Part shown: one piece after another, positions 52,822 through 60,147 of the stretch
Numbering within the stretch: the first letter of the stretch is position 1
Layout of the letters: each line of letters starts with the position of its first letter
Source of the DNA: Myroides odoratimimus
Lineage (GTDB): Bacteria; Bacteroidota; Bacteroidia; Flavobacteriales; Flavobacteriaceae
DNA length: 60,147 nt
Direction of reading: 5' to 3'
Assembly (NCBI RefSeq): GCF_001485415.1
Contig: NZ_BCMQ01000020.1
Coordinates: forward strand, 1-60,147
Made by a program: the position numbers and the translations under genes
Notes under the pieces: generated by a model
The model's database searches: none
Told to the model about the DNA's origin: nothing
The model's input: the letters and a program-made list of their open reading frames with translations, nothing else

Positions 52822-54099
52822 CTAAAAAAGACTATCTGCCTTTTTTAGAATCTCTCCGAAACGATATATATCTTCATAAGAAGTATAAAATGGCACTGGT
52901 GCTAACCTAACTACATTAGGTTCTCTCCAGTCTACGATTACTCCTTCATTCATTAAATACGAAAACAAATCTTTACCTTTTCCATGAAGAAATACAGAAA
53001 GTTGGCTTCCTCTCTCACTTTCTTCCTTAGGCGTAATTAACTCATAATTAGCATTAACAGCTTTAGCTACATCTTCCATTACAAATTCAAGATAAGCAGT
53101 AATCTTTCTTTGTTTTGTTATCAAAGCCTCCATACCCACTTCATCGAACATCTCTATAGATGCTAAATAGGGAGCTAAGCTAAGAATAGAAGGATTACTA
53201 ATTTGCCATCCATGTGCACTCTCTACTGCATCAAATTTTTTCTCCATTAAGAAACGACGTTCTTTATTATGTCCCCACCATCCAGCTAATCTTACTAAAT
53301 CTTTATCTGTATGGTAACGTTCATGAATGAAACAGCCTGATGCACTACCTGGTCCAGCATTCATATATTTATAACTACACCATGCAGCGAAATCTACATT
53401 CCACTCGTGCAACTTCAACTCTATATTACCAGCAGCATGAGCTAAATCCCAACCTACCTTAGCTCCATATTGATGCGCATGGGCTGTGATAGTTTGAATA
53501 TCGAACACTTGACCTGTATAATAGTTAAGTCCTCCTATTAACACTAAAGCAACCTCTTCTCCTACTTCATCTATCTTTTCTAATATATCCTCTAGTCTAA
53601 AGTTATGTTCTCCTGGTCTTTTCTTTAACTCTATAATAGCCTCTTTAGGATCTAGCCCATGTAATCTTACCTGAGACTGTATCAGATATTGATCACTCGG
53701 AAATGCTTTTTCCTCACATATAATCTTATACTTACTAGCAGTAGGACGATAAAAAGTAGTCATCAATAAGTGAAGATTAACAGTCAATGTATTCATCACC
53801 GTAATTTCTGACGACTTCGCTCCTACTATTCTACTCAATGGTTCACTTAAACGTTCGTGGTAATCCCACCAAGGTTTCTCTGCGTAGAAATGCCCCTCTA
53901 CTGCTAAAGCCCCCCAATCATTCATAACCTCATTGACATACTCTACAGCTCTTTTGGGTTGTAGTCCCAGCGAATTACCTGTAAAATATATAACCTGTTT
54001 TCCATTCACCTCTGGAAAGTTAAACTCATCTCTGTACTTAGCTAAAGGATCTTTTTCATCTAAGCTCTTTGCATAAGCAAGTGTATTTTCAAAACTCAT
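52822..54099 (-). CDS. kynU: kynureninase
   Basis: 425 residues of a PLP enzyme of aminotransferase fold type I. It cleaves (3-hydroxy)kynurenine to (3-hydroxy)anthranilate and alanine. The PLP Lys is Lys244 in AAWCSYKYMNAGPGSASG. Other features are VIYFTGNSLGLQPKRAVEYV early, GWDLAHAAGNIEL (the Asp/His PLP contact), and RLAGWWGHNKERRF. The end VVRLAPVPFYTSYEDIYRF is typical. Length equals known KynU. It acts with kmo (49964-51298); tryptophan dioxygenase and a formamidase are not visible in this window under their usual families. Confidence 0.95.
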   Translation of the reverse strand: MSFENTLAYAKSLDEKDPLAKYRDEFNFPEVNGKQVIYFTGNSLGLQPKRAVEYVNEVMNDWGALAVEGHFYAEKPWWDYHERLSEPLSRIVGAKSSEITVMNTLTVNLHLLMTTFYRPTASKYKIICEEKAFPSDQYLIQSQVRLHGLDPKEAIIELKKRPGEHNFRLEDILEKIDEVGEEVALVLIGGLNYYTGQVFDIQTITAHAHQYGAKVGWDLAHAAGNIELKLHEWNVDFAAWCSYKYMNAGPGSASGCFIHERYHTDKDLVRLAGWWGHNKERRFLMEKKFDAVESAHGWQISNPSILSLAPYLASIEMFDEVGMEALITKQRKITAYLEFVMEDVAKAVNANYELITPKEESERGSQLSVFLHGKGKDLFSYLMNEGVIVDWREPNVVRLAPVPFYTSYEDIYRFGEILKKADSLF

Positions 54100-54203
54100 T
54101 ATATAGGAGTATTTCTGATTAAGTATTAACTGTAAATTTAGTTCTTTTTATACAAATAAGCTCCTAAACATAAGATAAAAGTCCACTCGTGCTATTCATA
54201 AAA

Positions 54204-54230
54204 AAAGCCTTTGAGAATCTCAAAGGCTTT
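54204..54230 (-). terminator. terminator of queA
   Basis: A perfect 13-bp stem (54204-54216 with 54218-54230) is followed on the minus strand by a T run, 23 bp past the queA stop. Confidence 0.85.
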
Positions 54231-54252
54231 CTAATTTATTCTGATTGATCTA

Positions 54253-55302
54253 TTACAGAATCAACATTGCGTCTCCGTAAGAGTAGAATTTATATTTCTC
54301 TTCTACAGCTTCTTTATAAGCTTTCATCATTAAGTCATGTCCACAGAACGCAGAGATCATCATTAATAATGTTGACTTAGGCATGTGGAAGTTAGTCACC
54401 ATACAATCAGCGATACTGAAATCATAAGGAGGGAAAATAAATTTATTTGTCCATCCCACGAATGGGTTTAACGTTTGACTAGAAGAAACAGAACTTTCTA
54501 ATGCACGCATACTTGTTGTACCGATAGCACATACTCTATTCTTTCTCTCTTTAGCTGCGTTTACAATATCACAAGCTTCTTGATTCACAAACATCTCTTC
54601 TGAATCCATCTTGTGTTTAGATAAATCTTCTACCTCTACTGGGTTGAAAGTACCTAAACCGATATGTAATGTTACATTAGCAAATTCAACACCTTTTATC
54701 TCTAAACGTTTTAATAAGTGTTTAGAGAAGTGTAATCCTGCTGTTGGTGCAGCTACAGCTCCTTCTTCAGTAGCATAGATAGTTTGGTAACGCTCAGCAT
54801 CTTCTGGCACTACTTCACGATTAATGTACTTAGGAATCGGAGTTTCTCCTAATTCTTGTAATTTAAATCTAAACTCTTCGTAAGAACCATCGTATAAGAA
54901 ACGTAAAGTTCTCCCTCTAGAAGTTGTATTATCAATTACTTCAGCTACTAATGAATCATCATCTCCGAAGTATAATTTATTACCGATACGTATTTTACGA
55001 GCTGGGTCTACTAATACATCCCATAAACGTTGTTCAGCATTTAACTCACGTAACAAGAATACTTCAATTCTCGCACCTGTTTTTTCTTTATTACCGTATA
55101 AACGTGCAGGAAATACTTTCGTGTTATTTAACACCATCACATCTCCCTCGTCAAAATAGTCAATTAAATCCTTGAATAATTTGTGCTCTATCGTCCCAGT
55201 TTTACGATCTACTACCATTAGGCGTGCCTCATCTCTGTTCTCTGCTGGAAACTCTGCCAATAATTCTTCAGGCAAATCAAAATTAAAGTTTGATAACTTC
55301 AT
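54253..55302 (-). CDS. queA: S-adenosylmethionine:tRNA ribosyltransferase-isomerase
   Basis: 349 residues. QueA transfers the ribosyl part of SAM to preQ1 in tRNA, giving epoxyqueuosine. Signatures are [20 protein letters not shown] at the start, [15 protein letters not shown], the [12 protein letters not shown] block, THxGLGTF-type [15 protein letters not shown] and the C-terminal SYGDAMLIL. The full length is present. A TTG-N21-TATATTTG promoter lies about 75 bp upstream, inside the spacer after aroA. The queE gene of the same pathway is at 41.3 kb but is not in the same operon. Confidence 0.96.
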   Translation of the reverse strand: MKLSNFNFDLPEELLAEFPAENRDEARLMVVDRKTGTIEHKLFKDLIDYFDEGDVMVLNNTKVFPARLYGNKEKTGARIEVFLLRELNAEQRLWDVLVDPARKIRIGNKLYFGDDDSLVAEVIDNTTSRGRTLRFLYDGSYEEFRFKLQELGETPIPKYINREVVPEDAERYQTIYATEEGAVAAPTAGLHFSKHLLKRLEIKGVEFANVTLHIGLGTFNPVEVEDLSKHKMDSEEMFVNQEACDIVNAAKERKNRVCAIGTTSMRALESSVSSSQTLNPFVGWTNKFIFPPYDFSIADCMVTNFHMPKSTLLMMISAFCGHDLMMKAYKEAVEEKYKFYSYGDAMLIL

Positions 55303-55377
55303 TGAATATGTGTTTTGTTAGAAAATAATACTAAACTAATTTGGAAAATCTAAGAGTATAGATGTCCAAATTGAGTA

Positions 55378-55409
55378 CAAATATACAACCTCAGAGTAGG
55401 GGTTGTCAA
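55378..55409 (-). promoter_or_regulatory. promoter of queA
   Basis: Minus strand TTG (55409-55407), 21-bp spacer and TATATTTG (55385-55378). It implies an untranslated leader of about 70 bases before the ATG at 55302, longer than for other genes here. Confidence 0.65.
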
Positions 55410-55437
55410 GTATTTAGCCATATTTAATTTTACAGCT

Positions 55438-56664
55438 CTATTTTTTAACAATATTTACACCGATTTCAGCCAAACAATCCCAGTAATTTATAAATGACTT
55501 AGTTACAACCTCTGCTTCTAAAATAGTAACCTCTCCTTTCAGAGATAATGGAGCAAAAGCCATAGCCATTCTATGGTCTTGATAAGTTTCAATCTCTATT
55601 CCTTCTCTCATCCCTTTAGAAGGGTGAACAACAATAGATTCTTCTGTGATATCAACCACACCACCTAATTTAGTTAGCTCATTCTGTAAAGCCACTAAGC
55701 GATCTGTCTCTTTTATTTTTAAAGTATGTAGCCCAGTCATTTCACAACGAATGCCTAAACCAAAACAAGTCACAGCTATAGTCTGTGCCAAATCAGGAGT
55801 CTCTATCAAATCTGCTTTAAACTCAAAGTCTGTCTCTCTTACTTTTTCTAATTTTATGGTATAGTCTTCTAAGTATGTAGTCTCTACACCTAGTATAGTA
55901 TACAGTTGACTTACTTGACTATCTCCTTGTAAGCTATCCTCTTTATAACTCTTCAGTTGCATAGTCGTTCCTATAGGTGACAGTGCTACAAAAGAATAGA
56001 AGTAAGAGGCAGATGACCAATCTGATTCTACTGTAAACTGTTCTGTACTAGCCTTGACTAAAGGTTTTACACTAATGATGTTCCCATTAAAAGAGCTCTC
56101 CACTCCTAATTGGCTTAATAGCTGTAGAGTCATCTCTATATAAGGACGAGAAGTAATATTACCTACCAAGTGTAATTCTATTCCATTCTTTAACCTAGTC
56201 CCTACTAATAATAGTGCTGTGATATACTGACTACTCACATCCGCAGGTAATTCTACCTTACCTCCTATTGCGATTTGGCCTTTTATATGAAGTGGAGGAT
56301 ATCCCTCTTTCTTACTATATGTGATATCAGCCCCTAACTGTCTTAGTGCTTCCACTAGTACACCGATAGGTCTTTCTTGCATACGACTACTCCCTGTCAG
56401 AGTAAGCTCACGAGTACTACACAACGAATAATAAGCTGTCAAAAATCGCATAGTAGTCCCCGCGTGATGTATATCTACTACATCACCCGTAGATGCTAAT
56501 GCACCTTGCATGGCACATACATCATCAGAATCAGATACATTCCCTATCGTTAAAGATGGAAACAACTCTTGCAATATTAATAATCTATTGCTTTCGGATT
56601 TACTACCAGAGATAACAAGCGTCTTGTCATGCTCTACTTTACTTTTTAACAGCTTAATATTCAC
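55438..56664 (-). CDS. aroA: 3-phosphoshikimate 1-carboxyvinyltransferase (EPSP synthase)
   Basis: 408 residues of the sixth enzyme of the shikimate pathway, joining PEP to shikimate 3-phosphate. Motifs are VISGSKSESNRLLIL (substrate Lys), HHAGTTMRFLTAYYSL, the Arg-rich SRMQERPIGVLVEALRQLGA, and YQDHRMAMAFAPLSL near the end. LIETPDLAQTIAVTC holds the catalytic Asp. Length is slightly under the E. coli enzyme, which is usual for this phylum. It is the last gene of the dtd-membrane protein-MazG-like-aroA unit, starting 7 bp after the MazG-like gene. Confidence 0.95.
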   Translation of the reverse strand: MNIKLLKSKVEHDKTLVISGSKSESNRLLILQELFPSLTIGNVSDSDDVCAMQGALASTGDVVDIHHAGTTMRFLTAYYSLCSTRELTLTGSSRMQERPIGVLVEALRQLGADITYSKKEGYPPLHIKGQIAIGGKVELPADVSSQYITALLLVGTRLKNGIELHLVGNITSRPYIEMTLQLLSQLGVESSFNGNIISVKPLVKASTEQFTVESDWSSASYFYSFVALSPIGTTMQLKSYKEDSLQGDSQVSQLYTILGVETTYLEDYTIKLEKVRETDFEFKADLIETPDLAQTIAVTCFGLGIRCEMTGLHTLKIKETDRLVALQNELTKLGGVVDITEESIVVHPSKGMREGIEIETYQDHRMAMAFAPLSLKGEVTILEAEVVTKSFINYWDCLAEIGVNIVKK

Positions 56665-56671
56665 GTATTCT

Positions 56672-56998
56672 CTATTTTAATTTTTCATTATTGTGGTGAC
56701 GGTCGTGATCTCTCTTTGTTTTCAAGTCCATCTTTTTATCAAATGCCTCTTGTAGATTCACACCAGTCTGATTCGCTAGACACATCACTACGAATACTAC
56801 ATCTGCTAGCTCCTCACCTAAATCTTTGTTCTTATCACTTTCTTTTTCAGATTGCTCTCCATATCTTCTAGCGATGATACGAGCTACCTCTCCTACTTCT
56901 TCTGTAAGCTGAGCCATATTCGTCAATTCGTTAAAATAACGAACACCGTGTTCCTTAATCCAATTATCAACTGCTAACTGTGCATCTTGAATATTCAT
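56672..56998 (-). CDS. MazG-like nucleotide pyrophosphohydrolase
   Basis: 108 residues of all-alpha NTP pyrophosphohydrolase. The metal-binding pattern ExxE ... ExxD is seen in LTEEVGEVARIIARRYGE and DLGEELADVVFVVMCLANQT. The N-terminus (QLAVDNWIKEHGVRYFNELT) resembles MazG-like proteins of Firmicutes and Bacteroidota. It would hydrolyse non-canonical (d)NTPs to monophosphates. It lies 2 bp after the small membrane protein gene and 7 bp before aroA. Family is firm and substrate is not known. Confidence 0.88.
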   Translation of the reverse strand: MNIQDAQLAVDNWIKEHGVRYFNELTNMAQLTEEVGEVARIIARRYGEQSEKESDKNKDLGEELADVVFVVMCLANQTGVNLQEAFDKKMDLKTKRDHDRHHNNEKLK

Positions 56999-57000
56999 AA

Positions 57001-57204
57001 TTACTTATTTTTTGTTTTAAAAATTCTTCCTTTTACCCATTTGTCATAAACGAACATCAGTGCGATAAAGATAATATACTTTACCACAAAACTAATTAAA
57101 CACTGCTCATCACCTGAAAAAGCACAACCGACCTCATCTGTTAAGAACCACGTCATCATCACATAGATAACCGTGAATAAACTAAACTTTACTAAACTAT
57201 TCAT
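57001..57204 (-). CDS. small two-helix membrane protein
   Basis: 67 residues. Two membrane helices (FSLFTVIYVMMTWFLTDE and FVVKYIIFIALMFVYDKWV) are separated by a short loop with two Cys (GCAFSGDEQC). A basic tail (KGRIFKTKNK) follows. I do not recognise a named family. Its ATG overlaps the dtd stop codon (TAATG), so the two are translationally coupled, and the MazG-like gene follows at once. Its role in this housekeeping operon is unknown. Confidence 0.8.
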   Translation of the reverse strand: MNSLVKFSLFTVIYVMMTWFLTDEVGCAFSGDEQCLISFVVKYIIFIALMFVYDKWVKGRIFKTKNK

Positions 57205-57656
57205 TATTCTTTATTTTGACTATCTATTACGATTGTTACAGGTCCATCATTTAGCAATTCTACTTTCATATCCGCTCCGAATTTACCTGTTTGTATACGT
57301 TTACCTAAATCATTTTCTAACTTATCTATAAACTTCTCATACATAGGTATAGCGAAGTCTGGCTTAGACGCCTTAATATAAGAAGGTCTATTTCCTTTTT
57401 TCGTAGAAGCATGTAAAGTGAATTGACTTACTAATAATACCTCACCATCTACTTCTTTTACAGACTTATTCATCACTCCATTCTCATCTTCGAAAATACG
57501 CAAATTCACAATCTTACCTGATAACCATTCTATATCTAGTTTTGTATCAATATCCTCTACCCCTACTAAAACTAAAAGTCCTTGTCCTATATTACCAACT
57601 ACACTACCTTCTACAGTCACAGAAGCCTTTGTCACACGCTGGATTACTACTTTCAT
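57204..57656 (-). CDS. dtd: D-aminoacyl-tRNA deacylase
   Basis: 150 residues. It removes D-amino acids and glycine wrongly loaded on tRNA. It begins MKVVIQRVTKASVTVEGSVV and has the catalytic-site strand LLVSQFTLHASTKKGNRPSY. The cross-subunit Gly-Pro motif is near the end (LLNDGPVTIVIDS). It is the first gene of the four-gene unit ending in aroA. A minus-strand TAAGTTTG box at 57693-57686 lies 29 bp before the start and may be the promoter. Confidence 0.95.
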   Translation of the reverse strand: MKVVIQRVTKASVTVEGSVVGNIGQGLLVLVGVEDIDTKLDIEWLSGKIVNLRIFEDENGVMNKSVKEVDGEVLLVSQFTLHASTKKGNRPSYIKASKPDFAIPMYEKFIDKLENDLGKRIQTGKFGADMKVELLNDGPVTIVIDSQNKE

Positions 57657-57854
57657 CTCTTTGTTCTTTTATATTCTATTACTTACAAACTTAAAAACTT
57701 TCTAAAGTTCTACCTTCATTTCATTAGATTAATTTCTAACAATAAAGTAGAATCAACTACTTCATAAAATATTATTAGGCAGAAAGCTACTTTTATAATA
57801 ACTTAGAGGCTATATAATTTGTACACAGAACAATCTTCTAATTTTCCTTATTTT

Positions 57855-59186
57855 ATGAAATTAAAATCCATAATAGCACTTTTTGTTGTTAGTACTTCTA
57901 TCACATTTGCTCAGACCAAACAAGTCCTTATTGAGAATGTAAGAATCCTAGACCACAAGACTGCAGCCCTTACTGCGCCAATGAATGTCTTAGTCTCTGA
58001 TCAAAAAATAGAGAAGATAAGCCCTTCTTCTATTTCTGTTAAAGGCAAAGATGTAACTAAAATCAATGGCAATGGAAAAACACTTATGCCAGGATTAATC
58101 GATGTACACGTACACATGGTATTCGGAGCTTTGACTATGGAACAAATGATGTCTCCTAATGCAACTCCTGAAAGCTTAATGCAAAATGTAGCTGTAGGAG
58201 CGCACAGCATGCTTATGCGCGGTTTCACTAGCGTTAGAGATGCAGGTGGCCCTATATTTCCTTTAAAAGCAGCTATTGATGCAGATAAGACTGCAGGCCC
58301 ACGTATTTGGCCTTCAGGTGCTACTATTAGTCAGACTGCAGGACACGGAGACTTTAGAACTCCTAATGAGCGCTCTAGACGCTTCTTTGGGAAGCCTTCT
58401 CGTGCAGAAGAAATGGGGGCTACATTTATAGCAGATGGCCGTGACGAAGTACTTACTGCTACTAGAGAGAACCTACGCTTCGGTGCTAGTCAAATCAAAG
58501 TAATGGCAGGTGGAGGAACCTCTTCTGCTTATGATCCTATCGATGTTACACAATATACTTTTGACGAAATCAAGGCAGCTGTAGATGCAGCGGAAGACTG
58601 GGGTACTTATGTGATGGTACACGCTTATACTCCTAGAGCCGTACAACGCGCTATAGAAGCTGGTGTGAAGTCTATCGAACATGGACAAATGCTAGATGAA
58701 GAGACTCTAAAGATAATGGCTGAGAAGAACATTTGGTTAAGTCTACAGAACCTAATGGACAACAACGATAATATGGATGCGCAACGCAAAGAAAAACGCA
58801 AACCTGTACTAGAAGGACAAGACAAAGTATGGCCATTAGCCAAACAACTAGGAGTAAAACTAGCTTGGGGTACTGACTTCTTATTCGAACCAGAATTAAA
58901 CAAAGAGCAAAATGACTATATCCTGCGTTTACAAAAATGGTTCACTAATGCTGAAATCCTAAAAATGGTTACTCAAGATAACGGAGAGTTACTTCAGTTA
59001 TCAGGATTGCGCAGTCCATACCCTGGCAAATTAGGTGTAGTAGAAGAAAATGCTTATGCAGACTTACTACTTGTAGATGGAGATCCTCTAAAAGATTTAT
59101 CTCTTATAGCTAATCCTGAGAAGAACTTTATCTTAATCATGAAAGGTGGTAAAATCTATAAAAACACCATCAATACGAAGAAATAA
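57855..59186 (+). CDS. secreted amidohydrolase (imidazolonepropionase/prolidase-like)
   Basis: 443 residues from the ATG at 57855, which begins a signal peptide (MKLKSIIALFVVSTSITFAQ). The frame is open from a TTG at 57819 that falls in a promoter-like ATAATTTG. Metal ligands of the amidohydrolase superfamily are HVHM after LIDV, Lys in QIKVMAGGGTSS, His in MVHAYTPRAV, His in SIEHGQM and Asp in LAWGTDF. Related exported enzymes cleave dipeptides or imide rings. It is a single gene with its own terminator. Substrate is unknown; X-Pro or other dipeptides are plausible. Confidence 0.9.
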   Translation: MKLKSIIALFVVSTSITFAQTKQVLIENVRILDHKTAALTAPMNVLVSDQKIEKISPSSISVKGKDVTKINGNGKTLMPGLIDVHVHMVFGALTMEQMMSPNATPESLMQNVAVGAHSMLMRGFTSVRDAGGPIFPLKAAIDADKTAGPRIWPSGATISQTAGHGDFRTPNERSRRFFGKPSRAEEMGATFIADGRDEVLTATRENLRFGASQIKVMAGGGTSSAYDPIDVTQYTFDEIKAAVDAAEDWGTYVMVHAYTPRAVQRAIEAGVKSIEHGQMLDEETLKIMAEKNIWLSLQNLMDNNDNMDAQRKEKRKPVLEGQDKVWPLAKQLGVKLAWGTDFLFEPELNKEQNDYILRLQKWFTNAEILKMVTQDNGELLQLSGLRSPYPGKLGVVEENAYADLLLVDGDPLKDLSLIANPEKNFILIMKGGKIYKNTINTKK

Positions 59187-59206
59187 GAAGATCATTATAC
59201 TATAAG

Positions 59207-59229
59207 AAGACTGCCTAATAAGCAGTCTT
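59207..59229 (+). terminator. terminator of the amidohydrolase gene
   Basis: AAGACTGC (59207-59214) pairs with GCAGTCTT (59222-59229) around a 7-base loop, and a T run follows. Confidence 0.8.
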
Positions 59230-59299
59230 TTTTTGTTTTAGTTATAGCCCATTGTTGCCCATTCTAATTTTAACCTCACTAAGGCTATAAAAATTCAAT

Positions 59300-59307
59300 T
59301 ATCTTTG
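59300..59307 (+). promoter_or_regulatory. -7 box of the Cys-motif protein gene
   Basis: TATCTTTG matches TAnnTTTG, 107 bp before the ATG at 59415. It implies an untranslated leader of about 100 bases. No clear -33 TTG. Confidence 0.5.
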
Positions 59308-59311
59308 CGCA

Positions 59312-59387
59312 GTTATTTTACGACCTACATGACTTACTTCTTTATAATAAATCAGTACTGTAAAATAACAAGGCTACTATCAAGCCT
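59312..59387 (+). promoter_or_regulatory. structured leader of the Cys-motif protein gene
   Basis: GTTATTTTAC (59312-59321), right where transcription should begin, is the exact reverse complement of GTAAAATAAC (59360-59369). A second small hairpin follows at once (AGGCT 59371-59375 with AGCCT 59383-59387). It could fold the leader into a closed stem. No known riboswitch class is recognised. Confidence 0.45.
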
Positions 59388-59414
59388 CCTTAAATTAAAA
59401 TGTAATTCAAAAAT

Positions 59415-59915
59415 ATGAGAACAGAAATTTGCTCTTGTGAAGGCTTAGACCCTTTTTGTGATAAATGCTTCGGAACGGGTCATGCTCCTTTATCAACTTC
59501 AAAAAAAACTGTAACTAAACAGTCAAGCAAAGTAAAGCCGATTAAAAAAACAAAATCTTACTTGCCTGAGAAAATAGACTCTTTAACTAAAATAGAAATA
59601 GATGCACTCGCAATCAAGATTATCTCTACTTTAGACTTAAAGTCTAAAAAACAAATGCAGATTCTTAATTCTATTCCTTTTAGTACATCTACTTTTAGAA
59701 GAGATTATAAAGAAAAGTTTATTGACTTAGAAAATATCGAAACTGAAAAACAACAATTGAGAAATGACTTATTTATTATTGATCAAGAAATAGTATCAAA
59801 GAACTATAGAAGCCATTTCACATTCAGACATTTCTTATCTGATAAAGACGTTGATGTAACATCTAATCGAGAACTTAAAGGTTTAATTAGAGAATACAAA
59901 AAGCTTAAAAAATAA
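59415..59915 (+). CDS. hypothetical protein with N-terminal Cys motif
   Basis: 166 residues. The N-terminus carries CSC, then CDKCFGTGHA (Cys6, Cys8, Cys15, Cys18). This resembles the CxxCxGxG zinc-binding knuckles of DnaJ and similar small zinc ribbons. A basic, Ser/Lys-rich linker (about 24-55) is followed by helical, charged segments up to a Lys-rich end (LIREYKKLKK). No family is recognised. Metal binding and contact with nucleic acid or ribosomes are reasonable guesses from charge. It has its own promoter box and a long structured leader. Confidence 0.65.
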   Translation: MRTEICSCEGLDPFCDKCFGTGHAPLSTSKKTVTKQSSKVKPIKKTKSYLPEKIDSLTKIEIDALAIKIISTLDLKSKKQMQILNSIPFSTSTFRRDYKEKFIDLENIETEKQQLRNDLFIIDQEIVSKNYRSHFTFRHFLSDKDVDVTSNRELKGLIREYKKLKK

Positions 59916-60147
59916 GCTGTTTTCTAAACCAAACAAATATATCTGTACAGTTCACCTACAGCCTCAATTCATGTTGTCGCGGATGCCGTAATCCGTGACA
60001 TTGATTAGAGGAAACACACAAGGTATTACATCTCTTCCCTCTGTATGAAAACACATACAACAAGCTCTATACTTGTATTATCTCCACTGTCCATAATCTG
60101 TATGGGGTGACATAGTTTGGGTGACACACAAGATATTGTGTCTCTAC
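59916..60147. other. non-coding end of window with REP-like palindrome and direct repeat
   Basis: No gene is supported. It holds a GC-rich palindrome (59975-60000) and two imperfect copies of a 22-bp sequence beginning ACACACAAG (60014-60035 and 60124-60145, 18 of 22 bases equal). The composition is less AT-rich than other spacers here, which suggests a dispersed repeat element that continues past the window. Confidence 0.55.
59975..60000. repeat. REP-like palindrome
   Basis: TGTCGCGGAT (59975-59984) and ATCCGTGACA (59991-60000) pair over ten positions with one G-T wobble around the loop GCCGTA. Compact CGCGGAT/ATCCG palindromes of this kind occur as dispersed repeats in Bacteroidota spacers; that it is repeated in this genome cannot be seen from one copy. 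Confidence 0.5.

Noticed and set aside
55386..55405. CAACC/GGTTG hairpin as an aroA terminator
   Set aside because: The stem is only 5 bp without a T run, and it overlaps the queA promoter spacer, so I do not call it.

Overview
The window is AT-rich, gene-dense chromosomal DNA from a Bacteroidota bacterium, most likely family Flavobacteriaceae. A Myroides- or Flavobacterium-like genome fits best, but that is my inference from gene content and not a measured identity. Supporting signs are SusC/SusD and TonB-dependent receptors with N-terminal carboxypeptidase-regulatory domains, lipoproteins with a Cys plus acidic cluster, LytS/LytTR two-component parts, a kynurenine branch, and promoters of the Bacteroidota type (TTG-N19..21-TAnnTTTG). 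I see no tRNA, rRNA, CRISPR array, complete insertion sequence or prophage.

Left part (1-9.8 kb): single genes and short units. These are a lipoprotein, a luciferase-like monooxygenase, a cupin, a secreted cyclic-nucleotide-phosphodiesterase-like hydrolase, a BrnQ carrier, a GNAT acetyltransferase, HxlR and AraC regulators, an FKBP isomerase and a NERD-domain helicase.

9.9-25.7 kb: the most distinctive region. The same four-gene unit occurs twice in tandem on the minus strand: TonB-dependent receptor, DUF4876-like lipoprotein, DUF6850-like outer-membrane protein, di-heme cytochrome-c-peroxidase/MauG-like protein. Each unit has its own promoter and terminator. The peroxidases of the two units are much more alike than the receptors and lipoproteins. 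A GlxA-type AraC regulator and a DJ-1/PfpI protein lie divergently beside the second unit.

26-39.6 kb: a LolC/E-type permease is divergent from a NamZ-like exo-muramidase. Then follow a LytS-type histidine kinase, a zinc metalloprotease, SusC, SusD and a LytTR response regulator. The kinase and regulator flank an outer-membrane protease/uptake unit, so this looks like one sensing and nutrient-acquisition locus, possibly for peptides or cell-wall material.

39.6-48.1 kb: a YkgJ-like protein, a methyltransferase, a DUF2059 protein and queE. Next come a TPR protein and a PstS-like lipoprotein, beside the energy-transduction operon exbB-exbD-exbD-tonB-small membrane protein. The TonB complex would power receptors such as those above.

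48.3-60.1 kb: a HerA/DUF853-type ATPase, then kynurenine 3-monooxygenase, a small membrane protein, an arginase/agmatinase-fold hydrolase and kynureninase. These are followed by queA and the unit dtd-small membrane protein-MazG-like-aroA, a secreted amidohydrolase, and a Cys-motif protein with a structured leader. The last 230 bases are non-coding and hold a GC-rich REP-like palindrome.
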